The translations under genes were made by a program, and so were the position numbers. Below are positions 1-5,104 of a stretch of DNA of 5,104 nucleotides, in pieces. This DNA comes from Spirochaetes bacterium RIFOXYC1_FULL_54_7 (GTDB lineage Bacteria > Spirochaetota > Spirochaetia > Treponematales > UBA12059): the NCBI GenBank assembly GCA_001830645.1, contig MIBM01000367.1, positions 277-5,380 of the forward strand, given 5' to 3'. The notes below the pieces were generated by a model. It did no database searches and was not told the DNA's origin. It saw nothing but the letters and a program-made list of their open reading frames with translations. The first letter of the stretch is position 1. Every line of letters begins with the position of its first letter.

Positions 1-109
1 AGGATGAGGGGAACCGGTTGGAGAAGGGAAGGTGGTTTGCCTTCAAGATTCGGGAGGTCTGTTTGCGTCCAACTGGTACCGGAACCCAGGCCCGCCCTTT
101 TTCCCCGGA

Positions 110-124
110 CTTAAACTGGTTAAG
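110..124. repeat. Imperfect 15-base palindrome downstream of the permease operon
   Basis: CTTAAACTGGTTAAG pairs six of seven arm positions about its centre. It starts 20 bases after the second permease's stop. In the transcript direction no T-run follows, so it is not a standard intrinsic terminator. It may be an operator for whatever lies further left. Related AACYGGT cores occur at 12-19 (AACCGGTT, a perfect palindrome) and 71-77. The rest of positions 1-144 shows no start codon with a ribosome binding site and no protein-like frame on the minus strand. Confidence 0.25.
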
Positions 125-144
125 CAAATTCTTGGAGACACTAT

Positions 145-960
145 TCAACCCTTGACGGCTCCCATGGTAAGGCCCTTCACCACGTACTTCTGGAATATCA
201 TGGTCAGTATTATCGCAGGGGTCATGATGGTTACCGCGGAGGCCATTACCCCACCCCAGTCAACTTCGGCATAGGACATGAAGTTGTAGATGGCAATGGG
301 CAGGGTCCGGGTTTTGGCCATGCTGAGCACCTGGGAGAACATGAAGTTGTTCCAGGAGAATATGAAACTCAGGGTGGTGGCCGTTACTATGCCCGGGGTA
401 CTTAAAGGCAGGATTATGGACACGAAGGCCCGCTGTTGGGTGGCTCCGTCTATCATGGCCGACTCTTCCATCTCCCGGGGCAGCGTCTCGAAGTACGCGG
501 ACATGACCCAAACAACCACAGGCAGGGCGATGAGCATATGGGACAGTATGAGGGCGGTGTAGCTGTCCATGAGTCCCAGGCGGGAAAAGATGATGTACCA
601 GGGCATGAGGAAGGAAATACCCGGCATAAGCCTGGCTACCAGTATAAGTACCATCAACTTCCGCTGGCCGAACCGGGCTATGGAATAGGCCGCCGGCAGA
701 CCGATCAGCAGGGAAAGCGCCACCGCGCTGATGCCGACGATACTGGAGTTCATCAGGTAACGCAGGAATTGCTGTTCGCCGAATACTTTCAGGTAATTGC
801 GCAGAGTCACCTCGAAGATGAACTTCGGTGGCCAGGCGATGATGTCGACCTGGCTCTTGAAGGAAGACAGCAGCATCCAGAGGAAGGGGAAAATGGTGGG
901 AACAAGGATGAGGAGCAATACCACCAGGAATATGATCCGTTGACCTATCGTTGTCTTCAT
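145..960 (-). CDS. CUT1-type sugar ABC transporter permease (MalG/UgpE-like)
   Basis: Second inner-membrane channel subunit, 271 residues, about six membrane segments beginning IIFLVVLLLILVPTIFPFLW (9-28). The EAA loop is at about 161-187: PREMEESAMIDGA with conserved Gly172, then IILPLSTPG. FSWNNFMFS (211-219) and the C-terminal GLTMGAVKG are typical of MalG/UgpE-type subunits, as is SSFKSQ after the first helix. Start choice: ATG at 960 has GAGGGG 4 bases upstream (965-970), drawn from the TGA stop of the first permease, which suggests translational coupling. An alternative GTG at 972 would overlap that stop by 4 bases (GTGA) and add MRGT, but it has a poorer Shine-Dalgarno. No ATPase gene follows before the left edge. 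Confidence 0.94.
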   Translation of the reverse strand: MKTTIGQRIIFLVVLLLILVPTIFPFLWMLLSSFKSQVDIIAWPPKFIFEVTLRNYLKVFGEQQFLRYLMNSSIVGISAVALSLLIGLPAAYSIARFGQRKLMVLILVARLMPGISFLMPWYIIFSRLGLMDSYTALILSHMLIALPVVVWVMSAYFETLPREMEESAMIDGATQQRAFVSIILPLSTPGIVTATTLSFIFSWNNFMFSQVLSMAKTRTLPIAIYNFMSYAEVDWGGVMASAVTIMTPAIILTMIFQKYVVKGLTMGAVKG

Positions 961-968
961 GGTGCCCC

Positions 969-1847
969 TCACAACTCGAACTGCTTGCGGACTTTCATTA
1001 CCGCAAGGCTGAACAGAAGAACCAGAAAGAACAGGAAGACCAGGATGGCAGAGGCCGTACCAAGATCAAAATATTCAAAGCTGTATTTGAAGGCCATGAT
1101 GTTTATGGTTTCCGAAGAATAACCAGGTCCACCGCCGGTCATGGCGTAGATGATGTCAAAGGTCTTCAAGGCGTCTATGGCCCGTAGTATAAGGGCAGTC
1201 AGGACGGTAGGCATTATCAGAGGCAGGGTAATCAGACGCAGGATCTGGAAATGGCTGGCTCCATCGACCCTGGCTGATTCATAGGGCTCCTGGGATAGTC
1301 CTGCCAGGCCGGCCAGCACTATCAGGGTGATCATCGGAGTCCACTGCCAGATATCCACAAGCATAAGGGACGGGAGCACCGTCCGGGAGGCAGTAACCCA
1401 GCCGCTCTGGGGCAGGCCAAACAGGTTCAGCACATAGTTCAGGAAACCGATGGTCGGATCGTAGAAGAGGTTCCAGACTATGCCTATGGCTACCGGTGTA
1501 GCCACCAGTGGCAGAAGCAGCACGAATTTTACCGCGTTCTTGCCGCGGAAGTGACGGTTCAGGATTATGGCTATTCCGGTTCCGAGCACAGACTCGATCA
1601 GTACTGCTCCAAGAGTAAAGAAAAAAGTGCGCTCAAGGGCGGCAATGAAACGCGGTTCACGCAGGACCTTCAGGTAGCTGCCCAGTCCTACGAATTTCAT
1701 GGGACGCCCGGAGGTCAAGGCCCAGTCGGAGAAGCTGACGAACAGGGTATACACCACAGGAAACACCATAAGGAGCAGGACAAACAGCACGGCAGGCAGG
1801 GGAAAAAGGTAGCGCAATCGTTTCTCGAAAAATCCGCTCTTGATCAT
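969..1847 (-). CDS. CUT1-type sugar ABC transporter permease (MalF/UgpA-like)
   Basis: Inner-membrane channel subunit of 292 residues, forming a heterodimer with the next permease. About six membrane segments are visible, starting with LFPLPAVLFVLLLMVFPVVYTLF (first part: LFPLPAVLFVLLLMVF, 14-29) and ending with ILVFLFFLVLLFSLAV (268-283). The EAA loop that docks the ATPase is at about 187-210: EPYESARVDGA with conserved Gly196, then LRLITLPLIMP. The late TGGGPGYSSETI (237-248) is characteristic of MalF/UgpA-type subunits. Length matches the short MsmF/UgpA class, without the large extra loop of E. coli MalF. The ATG at 1847 has AAGGAG 10 bases upstream (1858-1863), slightly long spacing. The stem-loop upstream may lower its expression relative to the binding protein. 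Its stop codon overlaps the Shine-Dalgarno of the second permease. Confidence 0.95.
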   Translation of the reverse strand: MIKSGFFEKRLRYLFPLPAVLFVLLLMVFPVVYTLFVSFSDWALTSGRPMKFVGLGSYLKVLREPRFIAALERTFFFTLGAVLIESVLGTGIAIILNRHFRGKNAVKFVLLLPLVATPVAIGIVWNLFYDPTIGFLNYVLNLFGLPQSGWVTASRTVLPSLMLVDIWQWTPMITLIVLAGLAGLSQEPYESARVDGASHFQILRLITLPLIMPTVLTALILRAIDALKTFDIIYAMTGGGPGYSSETINIMAFKYSFEYFDLGTASAILVFLFFLVLLFSLAVMKVRKQFEL

Positions 1848-1868
1848 GTTGTGCCTGCTCCTTACCAG

Positions 1869-1907
1869 AAAAACCCAAGGAACCCATCCCTTGCGGAATG
1901 GATTCCT
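1869..1907 (-). terminator. Attenuator-like stem-loop with GCAA tetraloop and T5 tract between binding protein and permease
   Basis: In the minus-strand transcript AGGAATCCATTCC (1907-1895) pairs over all 13 positions, with two G-U wobbles, with GGGATGGGTTCCT (1890-1878). The loop is GCAA, a GNRA tetraloop (1894-1891). Four bases after the stem comes T5 (1873-1869). An alternative smaller hairpin, CAAGGGA-TGGG-TTCCTTG (1893-1876), sits even closer to the T-run. The element lies 40 bases after the binding-protein stop and 22 before the permease ATG. Placement between malE-like and malF-like genes suits partial termination or protection of the upstream mRNA, giving excess binding protein. The short T-run argues for leaky, not full, termination. 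Confidence 0.6.
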
Positions 1908-1947
1908 GAATGAAAATCGTACTCAAGAACCAGTATAGTATACCGGT

Positions 1948-3222
1948 TTATTTTCCGCCGTATTCTCCATCGGCCTTGAGCAGGTCGTTTACGGCATTGA
2001 CCTTTTCGGTAGCTAGTGCCTGGAGCCTAGTAGAGGTTCCCTTGGAGTCGATGGCTTCGATGACCACTTCGCCGATCAGATCCCGGGCCTTGCCGACTGC
2101 ACTCATGAAGGGCCTGTCAAAAGGATAGCCGTTCTTGGCTGCATGGGACTGGGTGGCTGCCAGCTCGGCATTCATCTTCTGCTTCACCGAGGGGTCGGTC
2201 CAGGCTGAATCGCGGGCCATGGTTATGTTGGCAAGCATGGCTTTTACTGCCAGATCCTTGCTGGTTGCCCACTCGAGGAACTGTGTAGCGGCTGCCTTGT
2301 TCTGGGTCTTGCTTGACAATCCGAAGCCCCAGGAAACCACAATGAAGGGGTGATCACCCTTGGGTCCTGCGGGCAACTGGGCAACGCCGATATCAGCGGC
2401 TGGAACCTGGGTCTTGGTGGGATCAACCAGTTGGCCGTAGAATACCGAGGCATCGGTCCACATGGCCAGTTTGCCTGCCTGGAATACGGGCATCAGGTTT
2501 TCCCATGACATCGATGTAACACCCTGGGGACCATAGTTGGCCAGCAGCTTGCCATAGTACCGGAAGGCTTCGACTGCTTCGGGTGTGTTGAATACCGCAA
2601 CATTCTTGTCCAGATAGTTGCCACCGAAATTGTAGATGAAGCTGGAGATCTGGGTCACCGCAGCGGCACCCTTGCCGCGGGAGCCAAATCCGGCAACGTC
2701 AGCGCTGGTCATGGCCTTGGCTGCAGCTTCAAGCTCGGTGAAATTGGTTGGAACCTTCAGGCCCGCCTTACGAAGCAGATCCTTGCGGTAGTACAAGACC
2801 TGCCACTCTGTTACCAGGGGTACGATGTAAGTCTTGCCGTCTTTCTGGCCAAGACTTACCGAGGTGGCGGGATAATCAGAGAAATCGTAGGCGTCCAGAG
2901 GAGCATACCAGCCGTTCTTTATGAACAAAAGGCCTTCCTGGAGGGGGCGTGTCATGAACACGTCTACCGTGGACGATCCGGTTGCAAACTCGGTGGTCAG
3001 CTTCTGGGTAAGCTGGCTCTCCTGGAGGCTCTCTACGTTGACCTTGATGCCGGTCTTGGCCTCGAACTCGGGGATCATGGGTTTGATCAGCTCACCATAT
3101 GGATGGTTGGCAAGAAGCACCCGGATCTCCTGAGGTTTGGCGGCAGGGGCCTCGCTCTGGCCGGCGGCAAATACCGGAACGCACAGGCTGGCGATCAACA
3201 GAAACGCAAGAAATCTTTTCAT
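1948..3222 (-). CDS. ABC transporter substrate-binding protein, family 1 (sugar type)
   Basis: Exported solute-binding protein of 424 residues that should capture a sugar or related solute outside the inner membrane and deliver it to the two permeases encoded downstream. Signal peptide: MKRF, hydrophobic core LAFLLIASLCVPV, then VFA-AGQSEAPAA, best read as signal peptidase I cleavage near residue 19-20. The Cys at 14 has Leu before it, a poor lipobox, so a lipoprotein is less likely. The mature chain shows SBP_bac_1 features: IRVLLANHPYGELIKPMIPEFEAKTGIKVNVE (given here only as residues 33-64 in part: IPEFEAKTGIKV), NGWYAPLDAYDF (103-114), DGKTYIVPL then YYRKDLLRKAGLKVP (128-158), VFQAGKLAMWTDAS (246-259) and a conserved SWGFGLSSKT (297-306). 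Length is usual for the family. The substrate is not readable from sequence. The AGQSEA tail of the signal region recalls spirochaete binding proteins. Confidence 0.94.
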   Translation of the reverse strand: MKRFLAFLLIASLCVPVFAAGQSEAPAAKPQEIRVLLANHPYGELIKPMIPEFEAKTGIKVNVESLQESQLTQKLTTEFATGSSTVDVFMTRPLQEGLLFIKNGWYAPLDAYDFSDYPATSVSLGQKDGKTYIVPLVTEWQVLYYRKDLLRKAGLKVPTNFTELEAAAKAMTSADVAGFGSRGKGAAAVTQISSFIYNFGGNYLDKNVAVFNTPEAVEAFRYYGKLLANYGPQGVTSMSWENLMPVFQAGKLAMWTDASVFYGQLVDPTKTQVPAADIGVAQLPAGPKGDHPFIVVSWGFGLSSKTQNKAAATQFLEWATSKDLAVKAMLANITMARDSAWTDPSVKQKMNAELAATQSHAAKNGYPFDRPFMSAVGKARDLIGEVVIEAIDSKGTSTRLQALATEKVNAVNDLLKADGEYGGK

Positions 3223-3228
3223 CTCGGC

Positions 3229-3236
3229 TCTCCTTT
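3229..3236 (-). promoter_or_regulatory. Strong ribosome binding site that fixes the binding-protein start
   Basis: Minus strand AAAGGAGA ends one base before a 6-base gap to the ATG at 3222 (7 bases between GGAG and ATG). This is near-optimal, and the ATG opens directly into a signal peptide. It rules out the in-frame TTG at 3342, which would add 40 residues without a signal sequence and run through the operator and leader region. Confidence 0.85.
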
Positions 3237-3269
3237 GGGGCGCGAAAAACATGGAAATCACTTGCACTG

Positions 3270-3282
3270 GCAGGTGACCTGC
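3270..3282. promoter_or_regulatory. 13-base perfect palindrome in the transporter leader
   Basis: GCAGGTGACCTGC has two perfect 6-base arms around a single central base. It is centred 54 bases upstream of the binding-protein ATG, between the LytTR sites and the ribosome binding site. The one-base centre favours a dimeric protein operator over an RNA hairpin (as RNA it would make only a 5-bp stem with a 3-base loop). The cognate factor is not identifiable. It could add a second regulatory input, for example repression downstream of the promoter. No convincing -35/-10 pair was found in 3223-3346; the best (TTGCGC, 17 bases, TTCCAT) is too weak to call. Confidence 0.35.
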
Positions 3283-3338
3283 ACGGAGAAGTCCCCCGTA
3301 CAACTCCATGGAAGCCTCCGGACCGTGAAAGCGCAAGT

Positions 3339-4133
3339 TCAATCGTGTGAACGGTGAATTTTAAGGGATGAACGGTGAAGGCTCATGGCCTGCCTGAAGG
3401 CATTAAGGTGTGAACGGCCAATGTCCACCTGCTGTCCGCTGGGAAACTCCGCCGCCAAACGCCCCCGACCAAGGGCAACAACGCGGCTGATGGCAGCCAT
3501 GTTTACCAAGGCATTGCGGTGCACACGCATGAAACTTGCCGGATCCAGTCTGGCTTCAAGATCGCCCAGGGTCTCGTCAACCAGGTGACGATCATTGCCT
3601 TCAACCCAGAATACCAGGCCATCCTCGGCTTTGAAGAAATCCACCTGCCTGACGGGAAGGACCCGGTATGCCCGACCCTGCTTCATGCTCAGCCGGCTTA
3701 TGTATGGATCCCTGCGTACATGATCCTCAACGAGCCTGTCTACCTTAATGTTGATTTCACCATCTGCATGCCTGCCCAGGTTCTCAAGGGCATGGTTCAG
3801 TGCATCGTACAGTCTCTCCCTGCTGAAGGGTTTCAGAAGGTAGTCAAGGGCATGGATCTCGAAAGCCCTGAGGGCATATTCGTCGTAAGCGGTTATGAAG
3901 ATAACCGACGGGCGGGTCTTCAGCTGCCTGAGGACCTCGAAACCGGTCATCAGCGGCATCTGGATGTCCAGGAAGACCAGCTGGGGCCGCAGGCTTCGTA
4001 TGAGTTCCAGGGCCTGTACGCCGTTGGCAGCTTCGGCGATTATCTGTATACCCGGGTAGCCGGCAAGTGCCAGCCCGAGCCTTTCCCTGGATGGTTGTTC
4101 ATCATCTGCCAGGATGGTGCGGATTGGAGTCAT
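3339..4133 (-). CDS. LytTR-family two-component response regulator
   Basis: Cytoplasmic transcription regulator of 264 residues, partner of the overlapping kinase. The receiver domain (about 1-120) has every key residue: acidic pair D10-D11, phospho-acceptor D56 in VFLDIQMP, T81 in FITAYDEYA, and K101 in DYLLKPF. After a linker, a LytTR DNA-binding domain spans about 146-247, recognised by YISRLSMKQGRAYRVLPV, then VDFFKAEDGLVFW, and the signature FMRVHRNALVNMAAI. The start ATG sits in an ATGA overlap with the kinase stop. Its own Shine-Dalgarno is weak (GGGG about 8 bases upstream), so translation probably relies on coupling. The last 15 or so residues run past the usual end of the domain and contain a repeated HRS (LHRSSLKIHRSHD). 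This short repeat comes from the DNA direct repeats described separately. The domain class is AgrA/LytR/BtsR-like; I infer that it controls the transporter immediately downstream. Confidence 0.96.
   Translation of the reverse strand: MTPIRTILADDEQPSRERLGLALAGYPGIQIIAEAANGVQALELIRSLRPQLVFLDIQMPLMTGFEVLRQLKTRPSVIFITAYDEYALRAFEIHALDYLLKPFSRERLYDALNHALENLGRHADGEINIKVDRLVEDHVRRDPYISRLSMKQGRAYRVLPVRQVDFFKAEDGLVFWVEGNDRHLVDETLGDLEARLDPASFMRVHRNALVNMAAISRVVALGRGRLAAEFPSGQQVDIGRSHLNAFRQAMSLHRSSLKIHRSHD
3347..3376 (-). promoter_or_regulatory. Paired LytTR-type operator: two direct repeats at 21-base period
   Basis: On the minus strand ACCGTTCAT (3376-3368) is followed exactly 21 bases later by ACCGTTCAC (3355-3347). 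Both sit inside the identical 11-mer TTCACCGTTCA (3379-3369 and 3358-3348). The known LytTR site is a pair of direct 9-mers of form [TA][AC][CA]GTTN[AG][TG] with a 12-13 base spacer. The first copy fits all nine positions, the second eight of nine, and the spacer is 12. The pair lies in the last codons of the LytTR regulator gene, in the same orientation as transcription, 125 bases upstream of the binding-protein ATG. The site is therefore placed to activate the transporter. The sequence match is seen directly; binding by the neighbouring regulator is inferred. Confidence 0.72.
3410..3418 (-). promoter_or_regulatory. Possible third LytTR half-site, in register
   Basis: Minus strand GCCGTTCAC matches seven of nine positions of the LytTR consensus. 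It lies 42 bases upstream of the first repeat of the pair and 63 upstream of the second, both multiples of 21, so all three would face the same side of the helix. Flanking bases also agree with the proximal copy (ATT, two variable bases, then CCGTTCACAC). The expected copy in between, near 3389-3397, is absent. It lies in coding DNA for the regulator, so chance cannot be excluded. Confidence 0.35.
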
Positions 4134-5104
4134 GACAGCTGCCCCGGAATGTGCATGCGGACTATAATGCCTTGGGGCTCGTTCCGGGCGAACTCCAGGG
4201 ATCGACCATAGATTACGGAGAAACGCTGGTTCACATTCCGTATGCCTATGCCTGGCTTGTTGAACAGTGATTCAGGATCTACTTCCGTGGATCCACGGTC
4301 GGCAACCTCCACCACCATGCCGTCTGAAACCTGCCTGGCTGTGATTCTGATATGTATCTCGGCAGCATCATCCCCTCCATACCGGACCGCATTCTCTACC
4401 AGGGGTTGGAGCAGCATAGGCGGAATGGGGTAGCTGGCTATGCCATCATCCACATCAAAGGCCACACGCAGGCTGTCCCCGTACCGCCGCCGCTCGATAT
4501 CCAGGAAGCGCTGGATATGCTGCAGTTCATGCGCAAAGGGGACCATTTCACGCCTGGTCGCTGTAAGGGCATAGCGGAAAAGCTCGGCCAGCTGTTCCAC
4601 GGTGTCAACCGCAGCACCAGGATTGGTTTCTGCCAGATGGGCAATGGTGTTGAGGGTATTGAAGAAGAAATGTGGATTTATCTGGGCCCGCAGGGCACGC
4701 AGCTCGGCCATGACAGCCTGGGAGCGCAGGTGTTCACGCTCACGCCGCGCCCTGGCCCGCCATGACTCGTTGGTTATGATGAACATCCACTGTATGCCCT
4801 CCTGCCCAGGACTGGCAAGCCTGCGTGCATTCAGCTTCACCGGTACTTCATGTCCCTGGATGTTGCCAAGATTGGTATAGTAATTGGTCTTCGGCTCATC
4901 CCTGGGATCCTGGGCAACGATGGCCTGCAACCAGGGTACAAGATGGCCGGTTATGAAATCCTGGCTTCGTGTATCTGCCGCTTCTGCACCTATCAGACGG
5001 TACAGTTGGGAGTTGACCTCGGCCACAGTGCCACTGTCATCCACCACGATGACAGCCTCATCCACTGCCTCGAACATGCTCCGGAGGGTGCTTATCTTCT
5101 GCTG
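4130..5104 (-). CDS. LytS/YesM-type sensor histidine kinase with PAS domain (N-terminus cut by window edge)
   Basis: Membrane-associated-type sensor kinase that should phosphorylate the response regulator encoded next. The reading frame is open through the right edge (324 visible residues). The ATG at 5077 lies inside a coiled-coil-like lead-in (QQKISTLRSMFEAVDEAV), so it is not the true start and the sensory N-terminus is missing. Visible order: PAS domain (about residues 10-112, including VIVVDDSGTVAEVN), a charged coiled-coil linker (WRARARREREHLRSQ), then the His_kinase (PF06580 family) motif AQINPHFFFNTLN with the likely phospho-accepting His at codon 4670-4672, then a HATPase domain with N box PPMLLQPLVENAVRYG and a glycine box GIGIRNVNQRF. 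No membrane segment is seen in the visible part. One oddity: the first ATP-site motif reads DRGST, where DxGxG is usual. Its stop overlaps the regulator start by 4 bases, indicating co-transcription and translational coupling. The signal sensed cannot be told from this part. Confidence 0.93.
   Translation of the reverse strand, partial: QQKISTLRSMFEAVDEAVIVVDDSGTVAEVNSQLYRLIGAEAADTRSQDFITGHLVPWLQAIVAQDPRDEPKTNYYTNLGNIQGHEVPVKLNARRLASPGQEGIQWMFIITNESWRARARREREHLRSQAVMAELRALRAQINPHFFFNTLNTIAHLAETNPGAAVDTVEQLAELFRYALTATRREMVPFAHELQHIQRFLDIERRRYGDSLRVAFDVDDGIASYPIPPMLLQPLVENAVRYGGDDAAEIHIRITARQVSDGMVVEVADRGSTEVDPESLFNKPGIGIRNVNQRFSVIYGRSLEFARNEPQGIIVRMHIPGQLS

Noticed and set aside
12..121. Three AACYGGT-like cores as an operator array
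   Set aside because: Spacings (about 59 and 43 bases) are not regular, the cores are short, and the gene they might control is outside the window.
961..972. GTG start at 972 for the second permease
   Set aside because: Possible because of the GTGA overlap, but ATG 960 has a much better Shine-Dalgarno and gives the usual MalG-type N-terminus. Kept only as an alternative.
436..1122. Plus-strand open frame of 228 codons
   Set aside because: It is antisense to two clear permease genes, has no recognisable domain and has a composition expected of a shadow frame.
1932..1942. Overlapping TATACT hexamers after the binding-protein stop as an internal promoter for the permeases
   Set aside because: No acceptable -35 element at 16-18 bases, and the strong hairpin with T-run lies between it and the permease start.
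3305..3312. TCCATGGA palindrome in the leader
   Set aside because: Only 8 bases, expected by chance at this length.
3223..3342. N-terminal extension of the binding protein from a TTG at 3342
   Set aside because: The 40 extra residues are not protein-like, hide the signal peptide, and start at the regulator stop codon with no ribosome binding site, whereas ATG 3222 has AAAGGAGA at ideal spacing.
3519..4211. Plus-strand open frame of 230 codons
   Set aside because: It is antisense to the response regulator and the kinase end, without recognisable motifs; a shadow of well-supported genes.
5075..5077. ATG at 5077 as the kinase start
   Set aside because: The frame continues upstream to the edge with coiled-coil-like sequence leading into the PAS domain, and no ribosome binding site is positioned for this ATG.

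Overview
The window carries five genes, all on the minus strand, so transcription runs from right to left. In that order they are: the C-terminal part of a LytS/YesM-type sensor histidine kinase with a PAS domain (cut by the right edge), a LytTR-family response regulator, a secreted sugar-type ABC substrate-binding protein, and two CUT1-type (MalF/MalG-like) inner-membrane permeases. The permease genes end at about position 145. The remaining 144 bases hold no convincing gene. No RNA gene, mobile element or CRISPR array is visible.

Organism: base composition is moderate, somewhat above half G+C by eye. The binding protein's N-terminus (hydrophobic segment, then VFA-AGQSEA) resembles exported binding proteins I associate with free-living or host-associated Spirochaetota (Treponema/Spirochaeta/Sphaerochaeta group). 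That assignment is from memory of the family style and is tentative.

Layout: kinase and regulator overlap by 4 bases (ATGA), a classic coupled two-component pair. A 116-base gap separates the regulator from the binding-protein gene. That gene has a strong ribosome binding site, then a 97-base gap to a GC-rich stem-loop plus U-tract region, then the first permease. The two permeases are almost fused: the Shine-Dalgarno of the second lies over the stop codon of the first.

How they work together: the kinase and regulator probably sense a carbohydrate-related cue and switch on the downstream importer. The strongest support is in the DNA itself. Just before the transporter, inside the last codons of the regulator gene, two copies of an 11-base motif containing ACCGTTCA lie exactly 21 bases apart in direct orientation. 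That is the architecture known for LytTR-domain DNA sites (9-base direct repeats with a 12-base spacer). A third, weaker copy lies 42 bases further upstream, in register with the same 21-base period. A 13-base perfect palindrome in the leader may bind a second regulator. A 13-bp hairpin with a GCAA tetraloop and a following T5 lies between the binding-protein and permease genes and probably sets a higher yield of binding protein than of permease. No transporter ATPase is in view, so a shared MsmK/UgpC-type ATPase or a gene beyond the left edge must energise import.
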